This document shows positions 55,125-64,000 of a DNA stretch of 64,000 nt, piece after piece. Both the position numbers and the translations under genes were made by a program. This DNA is from Methanoregulaceae archaeon. GTDB lineage: Archaea > Halobacteriota > Methanomicrobia > Methanomicrobiales > Methanospirillaceae. Numbering within the stretch: the first letter of the stretch is position 1; the number at the start of each line of letters is the position of its first letter. The notes beneath the pieces are model-generated. The model did not search any database. It had not been told where the DNA came from and worked only from the letters and a program-made list of their open reading frames with translations. The DNA is taken from positions 32,355 through 96,354 of the forward strand of contig JACTUB010000009.1 in the NCBI GenBank assembly GCA_015660885.1, written 5' to 3'.

Positions 55125-56111
55125 TTAATGCCTCACCCTCCTCTGGTACATGCGCATGTTCGTTTTATGGTCCGCTTCTTCCTCCCGGATGGTTTTTCCG
55201 GTAAAGGAGAGAAACACGTCTTCAAGCGTTGGTTTGTGTATGGCGATGGATTCGATGGAGACCTGGTGTGTGGTGAGCAGCGTCACGATGGCGCTGATAT
55301 GCTGTTCGGCGTTCTGCAGGCTGATATTCACTTCATCCTTATGTTTTTCCGTGCGGGTGATCCACGGTTCAGTCAGGACGGCGACAATGGCTGCCGGATC
55401 GGGAGATTTGATCGTCACGACGTCTCCCCCGATCCCATCTTTAAGGTTTTTTGGTGTATCGAGGGCAATGATCTTTCCGTGATCGATGATGGCGATCCGG
55501 TTGCATAACCGGTCCGCTTCATCCATGTAATGTGTGGTGAGGATGATAGTAATCCCCTTCTCCTTTGCCAAGGTTGCAATATACTGCCAGAGGTGGTTGC
55601 GGGTCTGGGGATCCAGCCCAAGAGTTGGTTCATCTAAGAAGAGGACCGAAGGATGGTGGAGAAGACCCCGGGCGATCTCAAGGCGCCTCCGCATCCCTCC
55701 GGAAAATGTTTTTACAATGTCATTTTTCCGGTCTTCGAGCTCGACAAGGTTCAGGAGCTCGGTGATCCTCTGCTTCCTGATGTCCGCGGGGATACGGTAA
55801 AGACGCCCGTGAAAGTCCATGTTTTCCCATGCAGTCAGTTCTTCATCAAGGCTCTGATCCTGGAAGACAATACCGATGGATTTCCGTACGCCATCCTCAT
55901 CCTGTTCAATATCGATGCCATTGATCGTCGCTGAACCTGAGGTGGGTTTGAGCATGGTCGAAAGCATCGACAGGGTCGTTGTTTTCCCGGCACCATTGGG
56001 GCCGAGCAGGCCAAAGATCTCTCCGTGATCGATATCAAAAGATATGTTGTCCACGGCGACCAGATCGTTAAATCGCCGGGTTAAATTCCGGATTTGTATT
56101 GCGACAGCCAT
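55125..56111 (-). CDS. ABC transporter ATP-binding protein
   Basis: 328 residues from the ATG at 56111 (MAVAIQIRNLTRRF); a longer frame to 56252 has a leader unlike the family. Walker A GPNGAGKTTT, Q loop FQDQSLDEELT, signature SGGMRRRLEIARGL, Walker B LFLDEPTLGLDPQT and the H loop TTHYMDEADRL are all present, with a C-terminal DUF4162-type region. DrrA-type ATPase paired with the permease that follows. Confidence 0.93.
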   Translation of the reverse strand: MAVAIQIRNLTRRFNDLVAVDNISFDIDHGEIFGLLGPNGAGKTTTLSMLSTMLKPTSGSATINGIDIEQDEDGVRKSIGIVFQDQSLDEELTAWENMDFHGRLYRIPADIRKQRITELLNLVELEDRKNDIVKTFSGGMRRRLEIARGLLHHPSVLFLDEPTLGLDPQTRNHLWQYIATLAKEKGITIILTTHYMDEADRLCNRIAIIDHGKIIALDTPKNLKDGIGGDVVTIKSPDPAAIVAVLTEPWITRTEKHKDEVNISLQNAEQHISAIVTLLTTHQVSIESIAIHKPTLEDVFLSFTGKTIREEEADHKTNMRMYQRRVRH

Positions 56112-56359
56112 GTAGTGCGATCCTTTTCCCTGCATCGGGTGTTCTTCCGGTAGCTTTGATGCCTGAACTGTTAATACACTTCTCATAGTAGCATACCGGG
56201 TGTGCATGATGGTCAGGTCCTTCTCAATGCTGAAAAAAAGGTTTGCAACCAAGGATTTCCGGGCAAATCGTGTTCCGATACGGTGATATTGCCGGATCTG
56301 CCGGATGCTTCTGAACGCATTATTTTTAAAAAAAAGGGGGATTCCGCCGGGATCCCGTT

Positions 56360-58807
56360 CTATCCCTTTGTCAGGCTTTCACTTTTTTTAGCGATTTTTG
56401 CCAGCTCGAAACCTGCCATGCATACGAATGCAAAACCGGTAATAATAAAAATTGTTCCGGCAGTAATATGCGTTATGCCGAACCGCTGTCCGATTGCATG
56501 GACTCCCAGGAGGAGTGCGAGAAATACTGATGCTCCCGCCGCCCACAGAACCATCACGCGGTTTGAAAACACCCCGATCCGGTAGAGCGGATCATGCGCT
56601 GATCGTGAGAAGAACGCGAGCAGGATATGCCCGATCATCCACGAGGAGAACGCGGCAGTCTGGGCAGCCGCGAGAGGCATACTCAGGTACAGTGCTGACC
56701 AGTAGGGTATAAACACCGTAACCCAGAGGGCACCCCCGCCCAGCGCAATACCTGCCAACATCGGGGTATTCAGGAACGGGATCCGCGGATCATGCGGCGG
56801 GCGCTGATCGATAGATGGCTCAGGGGGTTCTGCAACAAATGATGCAGAGGCTCCGAGGTCCATAAAGAGTTCCAGCAGGATGATCTGGATAGGCGAGAAG
56901 GGAAACGGGATACCGGCTGCGAGCGATGCAGTGAAGACTGCAATGAGGGCGATCTTTACCGAGAGATAATACTTTACACCCTTGGAGAGATTGTCGAATA
57001 TACGCCTGCCTTCAAAGATACCTTTGCCGATTGTAATGAAGTTGTCATCAGCAATCACAATATCGGCAGCTTCCTTTGCGGCATCAGTACCTTTGATTCC
57101 CATCGCAATCCCGATGTCTGCACCCTTCAGTGCCAGCGAATCGTTAACTCCATCCCCGGTGACCGCCACGACTTCTCCTTTCTCCTGAAGGGTTTTGACG
57201 ATCCGGTACTTGTGCTGGGGTGTGGCCCGGGCAAACACAAAAACGCTGTCTAACTCGGTGCGAAGATCGGTATCCTTGAGTGCATCAAGATCTTTTCCTT
57301 CAAGTACGCGAGTATGGGGAATCCCCACCTCCCCGGCGATAGCGGCTGCTGTCTGCGGATGGTCACCCGTCACCATGATAATCCTGATGCCGGCCCGTTG
57401 TGCCCGTTCAATCGTTTCCCTGACACCGGGCCGCGGGGGATCTTCAATCGCTATCAGGCCGTCGAGTTCTAGGTCCCGTTCAAGTGCTGGTAATGGAATT
57501 TCCCTTTCTGCAGGACTGAGTGTCCGGTGTGCCACTGCTATCACCCGCTGCCCCCGGGCAGTTTCTTTTGCAAGTGCTGCAGTTGCATCCTTAGTGTCGC
57601 CGGATACTCCGGTAAGCACCTCCTCAGGGGCGCCGATCATATACAGGACAAGGCTCCCGTTGTGATCCCGGATAAGCGCCCGGGTCTTTTTTCCCGTCTC
57701 GAATGAGCGTTCCCGTATCACCCGGCTTGGATCGGGAGAGATGTGCTGGATGTCAGCAGCACCAATGATGGCGCGATCGGTGATCGAATCGGATAGATCC
57801 GTCATTGCAGAGCGGGCAGAACGCAGGATTAGACCGGCATCACGATCGGGAAAGAGCGTAACCACACGCATGGCGCTCTCGGTCAGCGTTCCGGTCTTGT
57901 CAGTGACAATCACGGTGGCGTTACCCAGGGTCTCAGCAGCTTTTAATTTCTTTACAAGAAAGTTCTCTTTCGAAAGCATATAAGCGCCCAGACCCAGGTT
58001 CATCGTGATGATTATCGGGAGCTCTTCCGGGATAGTGGCAAACGCAAGTGCAAGGCCGGTAAGGAACATCTGGCGGAGAGGCTGTCCCTGCAAAAATCCG
58101 ATAAGAGGAATAATAACCGAGAAGAATAAAGCAACAAAGACCAGCGTTTTCACGAGCGCCTTCATCGCAAGCTGGAGCGGGGTCTTCGGCTGCCGTATCT
58201 CCTGAGCCTGTACAGTGAGTCTCCCGATACGGGTTGCTCCGCCGGTAAACCCGGCTTCCATCATTCCCTCTCCTGCGATCACGAGAGTGCCTGCAAATAC
58301 CTCATCGCCCGGCACCTTATCCTGAGGAAACGATTCACCAGTCAGTGAAGATTCGTCAACCTGGAGGCTGACGGCAGACACAACTCTGCCGTCTGCCGCT
58401 ACCCTTGTCCCGGGGACAAATACCAAGAGGTCCTTCGGAACTATCACGTCGGTAGCAACTTCTTTGATTGTACCGTCGCGTACGACCCTCGTTTTTGGCT
58501 CGGCAAGCTGTGCGAGTGATGAGATGGCTTTTTTTGCCCGGTATTCATTGGCGATCTCGACAAGGACGAGTGTTGCAATGATGGCATAGAGCGTGAGAGC
58601 GTCGTTAAGGTTTCCCAGGATTGTGTAAAATACTCCAACAGCAAGGAGCAGGAGGATCATGGGTTCAGTGATCTCTTCCTTTGCTATACCGAGGAACGTG
58701 ATCTCGTGCCGGGATGTTATCCTGTTCTTGCCAAACTTTCTAAGCTGTTCACGTGCTTCTGGTTCGGTCAGTCCTTTATGATCACGAGTCGCAGCATCAG
58801 GATCCAT
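56360..58807 (-). CDS. Cation-transporting P-type ATPase (Ca2+-ATPase-like)
   Basis: 815 residues. N-terminal cation-ATPase domain, TGES at 156-159, phosphorylation site DKTGTLTE (Asp303), the hinge GDGVNDSLALKGADIGIAMG, and about ten membrane segments. The M4 motif is PEELP at 260-264 rather than the PEGLP of Ca2+-ATPases, which occurs in bacterial-type P2 ATPases of uncertain ion. The C-terminal segment holds LLELFMDLGASASFVAEPPEPS. The ion could be Ca2+ or Mn2+; not settled from sequence. Confidence 0.92.
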   Translation of the reverse strand: MDPDAATRDHKGLTEPEAREQLRKFGKNRITSRHEITFLGIAKEEITEPMILLLLAVGVFYTILGNLNDALTLYAIIATLVLVEIANEYRAKKAISSLAQLAEPKTRVVRDGTIKEVATDVIVPKDLLVFVPGTRVAADGRVVSAVSLQVDESSLTGESFPQDKVPGDEVFAGTLVIAGEGMMEAGFTGGATRIGRLTVQAQEIRQPKTPLQLAMKALVKTLVFVALFFSVIIPLIGFLQGQPLRQMFLTGLALAFATIPEELPIIITMNLGLGAYMLSKENFLVKKLKAAETLGNATVIVTDKTGTLTESAMRVVTLFPDRDAGLILRSARSAMTDLSDSITDRAIIGAADIQHISPDPSRVIRERSFETGKKTRALIRDHNGSLVLYMIGAPEEVLTGVSGDTKDATAALAKETARGQRVIAVAHRTLSPAEREIPLPALERDLELDGLIAIEDPPRPGVRETIERAQRAGIRIIMVTGDHPQTAAAIAGEVGIPHTRVLEGKDLDALKDTDLRTELDSVFVFARATPQHKYRIVKTLQEKGEVVAVTGDGVNDSLALKGADIGIAMGIKGTDAAKEAADIVIADDNFITIGKGIFEGRRIFDNLSKGVKYYLSVKIALIAVFTASLAAGIPFPFSPIQIILLELFMDLGASASFVAEPPEPSIDQRPPHDPRIPFLNTPMLAGIALGGGALWVTVFIPYWSALYLSMPLAAAQTAAFSSWMIGHILLAFFSRSAHDPLYRIGVFSNRVMVLWAAGASVFLALLLGVHAIGQRFGITHITAGTIFIITGFAFVCMAGFELAKIAKKSESLTKG

Positions 58808-59163
58808 GCGTGTGTATTGTATGGGATTGTAATTGAGAATTTCCTCTGCCCTCCCGACAACAGATGTGAGATGAATGGTGACCGGAAAATCCTAAAACAG
58901 TATTCATATGCGAAAAGGACTCGATATTGATCGAATTAATCGAATGTGAATCAAGATCTGACGTTGACTTTGCTTGGGGACGGTTCATTCTTCAGGTTCC
59001 AGAATACAAACTCCGGCAATGCAAAGATAACCAGTTATAGTCATAAGCAGCCCCTAGTGGGGATTCCTCGGGTGCAAAATCATTACAAATTTTGTAATTG
59101 CCCAAAGAAATAATAAGTATTGAGATTTCTATAGAAATCCCAAAAATACTATGGATGATTGTA
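58808..59163. other. Intergenic region, 356 bases
   Basis: Divergent region between the P-type ATPase and the PEGA gene. Contains the TATA-like AAATAATAAGTA (59107-59119) and a perfect 16-base palindrome (59124-59139). Nothing else recognised. Confidence 0.5.
59124..59139. promoter_or_regulatory. Perfect 16-base palindrome at the PEGA gene promoter
   Basis: GATTTCTATAGAAATC is fully symmetrical. It falls between the TATA-like box and the ATG at 59164, covering the expected transcription start near 59138. A repressor site is likely. Confidence 0.55.
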
Positions 59164-60742
59164 ATGAAATATCTGCTGTCCCTGTCCTGCTTAGTCTTCG
59201 TTCTTGGTGTAATCCTCATGCCAGTCGCTGTTATTGTAGTGGAAGCACAGGATGCACCAGAGAACAATCAGATAAATGCTACCGGCACCCCCCTCCATAG
59301 TGAACCCCGCGAAAGTCACCAGTTCACCCACCTCTCCAATCCAGCACCGTTCCGGAGAGGTAGAGTTTCCCATCTCCCACCCTCTACAACCGCCCCGGCG
59401 TGAAACGACTATACAACCAACCTTTTCATTCCCGGTGAGAACACCGGAAACCACCCGGGCAACTCCAACCCCCACTGTCCAGCAAACGACGGTACCTGTT
59501 ACACGGACTCCCACGACAGTACCGGTTACCCAGACCATACCGGAAACAACATTACCCGGTACTCAGACCATACCGCCAACGACCACAACAGTCACCCCGA
59601 CGCCGACTATCCCCGTAGTCCCTGTAACAGTACTGGTGTATCCTTCAGGTCCGGTCTATTTACCAACGTATTATTATCCCCCGGGATATTCTTTCCCGAT
59701 AACTTCGTATTATCCATCAGGTTCGCTTACTGTTACCTCCGACCCCTCAGAAGCGGTTGTTATCCTTGACGGGTATAATACCGGAACAACACCCTATATA
59801 TTCACCGGCCTGATGCCGGGATATCATACTGTCGAGATTGATTATCCCGGGTATGAAGCCTATATAACCAATGTGTATGTGGATAACGGAGCCGGTATGG
59901 AAGTCGATGCGAACCTTGTTCCGCTCGTGTCGTACGGTTCGTTGTTTGTGGAATCGACTCCCCTGGGTGCGGATGTGTATGTTGATGGAAATTACGAGGG
60001 CGCATCACCCGTAACCGTCAGTTCGCTGTCTGAAGGAGCACACATGGTCGAGCTCCATCTTGCCGGGTACGAGGTCATGACAAGTACAGAAAATGTTGTA
60101 GCCGGACAGGGAACGGTTATTAACCTGGCTATGGTCCCCTACTCGTCGTCGTCGGGATTTGGTTCGATGGATATTACCTCGAACCTGCCCGGAACATTGG
60201 TATATCTCGACGGAATTTACAAAGGATCCACCTCATCCGGGAATACTTTTAATGTCATCTCCGTCAATCCCGGATCCCACACGATACTCCTTCACATTCC
60301 GGGATATACGGATTTTACGCAAACTGTTGAAGTAACCGGCGGGAAGATCTCGTATATCAGCGCCGTATTTACCCAGCCGTCTGCAGCTCCGCAAAGCTCG
60401 TCAGCCTCTTCCGGAGCAGTGGGAGCAGCTGGATCAATCTTTGCCTCCTCATCACCCGCCGGTGGACAGGTATACCTTGACAGTCAGTTCAGAGGGGTTG
60501 CCCCCGTTACTATCTATAATGTAGCTTCGGGTACCCATATCATAAACATGAAACTCCCCGGTTATAGTGACTGGTCGTCCTCGGTCGATGTCCAGGGAGG
60601 ACAGGTCGCCCAGGTAGCTGCGGTGTTTGCACCGGGAAGTGGGACTATTCCAGTACCGACACGTACTGAACTTTCGCCCTTTACCATCGTCGGTGCGCTG
60701 GCAATTGGCACCGTTGCTGTGGTGTACAGGATCCGGAGATGA
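59164..60742 (+). pseudogene. PEGA-repeat surface protein, split by a one-base shift at a C6 run
   Basis: Frame one, from the ATG at 59164, encodes a signal peptide (MKYLLSLSCLVFVLGVILMP) and QDAPENNQINATGTP. The frame then shifts at CCCCCC (59288-59293); removing one C joins it to the second frame (from 59276), which gives PSIVNPAKVTS, a Thr/Pro-rich stalk, four PEGA domains (starting near SGSLTVTS, YGSLFVES, FGSMDITS and AGSIFASS) and a C-terminal membrane segment with RIRR. The second frame alone lacks a signal. So the gene is intact except for one base. It may be phase variable, a pseudogene or a sequence error. Envelope adhesin; PEGA domains are of unknown ligand. Confidence 0.78.
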
Positions 60743-60994
60743 TTCCGGATCCTCGTAACCGTCTTAATCTTTTTATGTTATTTTGGATTGATACGGGGGC
60801 AGGATCGCAGGTCTTTTCTGTCTATCTGAAAAATAACTCCAAAAAATGGGGTCTGTCTTATGAGAGGTATGAGAAATCGCGTTCTGCTGATCTCATGGTT
60901 CCTGCGTTTGTCATCAGGTGAGATCGAGGACAACCGATTTTGACAACATTATCCGGGCAAGTTATTTTCCGTAAAAAATCTCCTTCCCCACCGG

Positions 60995-61311
60995 CTAACA
61001 CCGCTCCTTTGCGAGATTCTCCATGTCCTTACCCGCCTTCTCGAGATCTGCAGGCGACATCGCGGGTGCGCAGGAGACGGAGGCATCCCAATCAAGCCAG
61101 AAGGGCTCAATCATTGCAACCATATTATCCTCGTTTGGGATGTTCACCATCATGATCATGGTACGCTGCTCATCTTTGACCGAAAATACGCCGCTTCAGG
61201 TTTTATGGCCTCGATGTACTTTTTTACCTTCGCTGGCAAGTTCCCGTACAGTATTCTGCAGCTGCCGGTCCTGGCCGGAATCCAGTATTCAATAATGCAT
61301 CGCACAGGCAC
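60995..61311 (-). pseudogene. Small unrecognised protein gene, frameshifted
   Basis: A GTG at 61311, after GGAAGGAGT, starts VPVRCIIEYWIPARTGSCRI then AKVKKYIEAIKPEAAYF. After TTTT (61183-61186) the frame shifts by one base; frame two continues as VKDEQRTMIMMVNIPN and ends NLAKERC at TAG 60995-60997. The joined protein (about 105 residues) looks like one ferredoxin-like small domain. Each part reads well only in its own frame. One missing T would explain it. Family not named. Confidence 0.6.
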
Positions 61312-61385
61312 ACTCCTTCCCCGTCCCTCCTCTTGGAATTTCGACAGGGATACAGGGAAATGCAGCTGCATACCACTTTGCAGGT

Positions 61386-61943
61386 TTATCGCCCGGCAAT
61401 GATGAGGTAGTGATATTGTCCCGCGTCCTGCACAGATACTATAGGGAATCCGGCTGATCCAATCAGGTTCCGGGCCTTGTCAATCGAAAACCGCTTTTCC
61501 AGCGGGGGACCAAACGCCATGGGTTGATCTTTCCAGTCAAGGTCTACCAGTCGCCCTTCAGGGCGGAGCATCTTTTTTGCGTTTAAAAGCACTTTTGCCG
61601 GATCCCGGAAATCATGAAGGTCTATGCCGAAAAACACGATGTCTGCACATCCTTGACAGACGATCGTTTCTTCAGCCTCCTTTACTTCGGTAAAAAGGTT
61701 GTCCAGCCTTTCCTGTACTGCCCGTCGCCGGAGCCGTTCAACAGCACCGGCATCAATATCATTCGCATATACTTTCCCCAGAAAACCAACTTTTCGGGCT
61801 GCAGGAAGGGCAAAGTACCCGTCGCCACATCCCATATCGACAAATACCATGCCCTGTACTATACCGATAGAGGAAAGAATCTCTTCAGGATCCTGCCATT
61901 GACGTCGTTCCGGGTCATCCGGTCTGAATTGTCGTCTGCTCAT
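61386..61943 (-). CDS. SAM-dependent methyltransferase, class I
   Basis: 185 residues. Motif I VDMGCGDGYFALPAA, motif II DID (YANDIDAG), and motif III region ADIVFFGIDLHDF and LRPEGRLVDLDW. Small UbiE/Tam-like methyltransferase with unknown substrate. The C-terminal YHYLIIAGR is as expected. Neighbour of the broken gene and the TPR gene. Confidence 0.88.
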   Translation of the reverse strand: MSRRQFRPDDPERRQWQDPEEILSSIGIVQGMVFVDMGCGDGYFALPAARKVGFLGKVYANDIDAGAVERLRRRAVQERLDNLFTEVKEAEETIVCQGCADIVFFGIDLHDFRDPAKVLLNAKKMLRPEGRLVDLDWKDQPMAFGPPLEKRFSIDKARNLIGSAGFPIVSVQDAGQYHYLIIAGR

Positions 61944-62206
61944 AGAGTAAACCTGGTTTTTCTGGTGTATGGTTAGAGAACAGGATTATTTAAAGGTTGG
62001 ATTAAAGCTGGCTTAACCGGGCTGCCAAGCAGCGGGATATGGGTTGGACAGGAATACCCGATGCCCTGATATTTTGCGGAGAAAGTGATAAGAACGTAAT
62101 CTTATTTGTCACCGCCCGAACCACTTGAGGACAAAGGTCTTCCCGCCGGCCAGCGGGGGGTAATGATATATCCACTGTTTTTTTCCGGATCCCGCAGGTG
62201 GCCGGG

Positions 62207-64000
62207 TTATTCCTGATCGTAACATGCTGTCGCATTATCAGATATTTTCAGGGCGGCAAGTGTAATTCCTTTGATAAGACTGGCCAATTCATTGTCCGGG
62301 TGTAGTTTGAGGACTGTATTAAAACATTCGAGAGCCTCTTCGTATTTTTTTAGTGCGGCATATGCAACTCCTTTGTTGTTCAGAGCCTCGGGATTATCCG
62401 GATTAATCTTTATGGCCTGATCATAACACGCGATAGCCGCATCGTACCGCTTGAGATTGGCAAGATTCACTCCTTTGTCATACAATGCATCAGCGTTATC
62501 AGGGTTGATCTGGAGGGCAGCATCAAAACACGCAATGGCTTCTTCGTCCTCTTCCATATCGGTAAGGGCAGCTCCTTTATTCATAGAAGCAAGTTCATTC
62601 TTCGGATTGATCTTAATGACCTCGTCAAAACAGGCAATAGCTTCATCCAATTTTTTTAGTCTGGCAAGAGCGCGTCCCTTGTTATACCATGCGTCCGCAT
62701 TATCCGGATTAATATGGAGGACCGCATCAAAACACGCGATGGCTTCATTAAACTTTTTCAGATCGGTAAAACCTATTCCCTTACTGTACAAAGCACTAGC
62801 AGTACCCGGTTTGATCAGGAGGTCTTCATCAGAACCCACGACAGACTCTTCTTCCTTGTTCAGGGTAGAACAGATTACTCGTTTGTTGTTCAGGGCATCG
62901 GCGTTATCGGGACTTAGCCGGAGGACCTGATCGTAACAGAGAACTGCCTCTTGAGTCTTTCCCAGAACTTCAAGAGCTATGCCTTTATTGTACCATGCAT
63001 CCGCATAATCCGGGTTAATCCTGAGGATCGCATCAAAACACGCAACAGCCTCTTCATACTTCCCTAAAGCAGCAAGGGCAACCCCCTTGTTGATCAATGA
63101 GAGCGCATGTTCCGGGTTAATCCTGAGAGCATCATTGTAACAGAGAACTGCCTCTTCGTACTTTTTTAAGGCACCATACGCAATTCCTTTGTTGTTCAGG
63201 GCGTTTGGATTATCCGGACAAATCCGGAGGACCTGATCGTAGCATCCAATAGCTTCTTCATACCTTCCAAGATTGGCAAGAGTTACTCCTTTATTGTACC
63301 ATGCATCAGAATTATCCGGATTGATCCTGATGACCTTGTCAAAACAGGCGATTGCCGCATCGTACTTCTTCAGGCCTGCTATGGCACCACCCTTGTTGGT
63401 CAGACCGAGTTCATGTCTCGGATTAATCTTCAGGACTTTATCAAAATATATGACAGACTCTTCACCCTTTTTTAAAGCAGCACAGGCAACCCCTTTGTTG
63501 TTCAGGGCATCAATATTCTCCGGATTATTCCTGAGGATCTGATCGTAACATAAAATCGCTTCTTCGTATCTTCCGGCAGAAGCATAGGTAACCCCTTGGT
63601 TATTCAGGGAGCCTTCAGTATCCGGTTCTTCCCTGAGCCCCTGATCATAAAGGGAAACTGCCCCTTTTTCCTCTTCCTCTCCGGCACTGGCAACCTCTTT
63701 ACTGCTCAAGTTGTCTGCAACTTCCGGTTCTTCCCTGAGCTCCTGATCATAAAGGGAAACTGCCCCTTTTTCCTCCTCCTCTCCGGCACTGGCAACCTCT
63801 TTACTGCTCAAGTTATCTGCAACTTCCGGTTCTTCCCTGAGCTCCTGATCATAATAGGAAACCGCCCCTTCCTCCTTCTCCCCGTCACTGATAACCTCTT
63901 TACTGCTCAAGTTATCTGCAACTTCCGGTTCTTCCCTGAGCTCCTGATCATAATAGGAAACCGCCCCTTCCTCCTTCTCCCCGTCACTGATAACCTCTTT
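62207..64000 (-). CDS. Large TPR-repeat protein (N-terminus outside window)
   Basis: The frame is open to base 64000, so the start is missing; at least 598 residues are visible. About 13 to 14 TPR units (34 residues each; e.g. NKGVAYAALKKYEEALECFN) in tandem. The N-terminal units are acidic and degenerate (NLSSKEVASAGEEEEKGAVS, LYDQELREEPEVAD) and repeat almost exactly at the DNA level every 99-102 bases from about 63650. TPRs are protein-interaction scaffolds; partners unknown. No signal peptide can be judged. Confidence 0.9.
   Translation of the reverse strand, partial: KEVISDGEKEEGAVSYYDQELREEPEVADNLSSKEVISDGEKEEGAVSYYDQELREEPEVADNLSSKEVASAGEEEEKGAVSLYDQELREEPEVADNLSSKEVASAGEEEEKGAVSLYDQGLREEPDTEGSLNNQGVTYASAGRYEEAILCYDQILRNNPENIDALNNKGVACAALKKGEESVIYFDKVLKINPRHELGLTNKGGAIAGLKKYDAAIACFDKVIRINPDNSDAWYNKGVTLANLGRYEEAIGCYDQVLRICPDNPNALNNKGIAYGALKKYEEAVLCYNDALRINPEHALSLINKGVALAALGKYEEAVACFDAILRINPDYADAWYNKGIALEVLGKTQEAVLCYDQVLRLSPDNADALNNKRVICSTLNKEEESVVGSDEDLLIKPGTASALYSKGIGFTDLKKFNEAIACFDAVLHINPDNADAWYNKGRALARLKKLDEAIACFDEVIKINPKNELASMNKGAALTDMEEDEEAIACFDAALQINPDNADALYDKGVNLANLKRYDAAIACYDQAIKINPDNPEALNNKGVAYAALKKYEEALECFNTVLKLHPDNELASLIKGITLAALKISDNATACYDQE
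63650..64000. repeat. Near-identical 99/102-base coding tandem repeats
   Basis: For example CTGATAACCTCTTT recurs at 63888 and 63987 (period 99), and the adjacent copies at 63690-63890 differ by a few bases with period 102. Each unit encodes one 33- or 34-residue TPR-like unit. The repeats continue past the window edge. Confidence 0.85.

Noticed and set aside
58989..59100. Possible tRNA-like GGTTCCA sequence
   Set aside because: No cloverleaf can be formed and no anticodon stem is present.
63650..64000. Regular repeats suggesting a CRISPR array
   Set aside because: The 99-102-base units stay in one open frame and encode TPR units; there are no unique spacers or cas genes.

Overview
The window looks like chromosomal DNA of a methanogenic archaeon, most likely order Methanomicrobiales (Methanoregula-like; inferred from gene content, no marker rRNA is present). 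Supporting genes are a family B archaeal DNA polymerase, a form III RuBisCO, 6-phospho-3-hexuloisomerase, a gamma/alpha-fused 2-oxoacid:ferredoxin oxidoreductase, two DUF2769 proteins, PEGA-domain and COG4315 surface proteins, and many PAS-type sensor kinases. Several genes have a TATA-like box about 25 bp before the start codon, which suggests leaderless mRNAs; others have clear GGAGG sites.

Layout. 1-1.5 kb: end of an XPD/Rad3-like helicase, a DNA alkyltransferase and MobA. 1.6-3.9 kb: two tandem, related membrane PAS proteins, only the second with a kinase core. 4-5.6 kb: pyrD-pyrK. 5.8-9.1 kb: malate dehydrogenase and PolB. 9.2-12.7 kb: uvrB and RuBisCO. 12.9-18 kb: a membrane-anchored winged-helix regulator, a broken DUF5667 gene, a triple-PAS kinase and a secreted-domain protein. 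18.5-20.7 kb: a glutamine amidotransferase, a DUF5591 protein and hxlB. 21-27.2 kb: a redox/amino-acid island with a rubredoxin-glutamate synthase fusion, a rubredoxin-TPP enzyme fusion, proline dehydrogenase and pyrroline-5-carboxylate dehydrogenase. 27.6-32.5 kb: a phosphoribosyltransferase and envelope genes (BofA-like, AI-2E permease, a three-gene YqjD/YqjE/YqjK-like cluster). 32.7-34.8 kb: two DUF2769 proteins, a rubredoxin-flavoprotein fusion and a Rieske protein. 34.9-37.3 kb: two internally duplicated lipoproteins. 37.4-43.9 kb: divergent korBA and fumarate-reductase/fumarase-aspartase operons. 45-50.3 kb: an extradiol dioxygenase-like protein, PolX and a kinase/response-regulator pair. 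50.7-58.8 kb: conserved unknowns, an ABC-2 exporter and a P-type ATPase. 59-64 kb: a frameshifted PEGA surface protein, a broken small gene, a methyltransferase and a TPR protein running off the window.

Functional links. The korBA and fumarate-reductase operons together cover fumarate to succinate and 2-oxoglutarate synthesis, the reductive half of an incomplete TCA cycle, with malate dehydrogenase nearby. The 21-27 kb island could convert proline to glutamate, and it carries two of the three rubredoxin-fused enzymes found within about 13 kb; this is the best candidate for an undescribed system. Four genes are interrupted by single-base frameshifts, one of them also by an in-frame TAG. They are either real pseudogenes or phase-variable loci, or sequencing indels.
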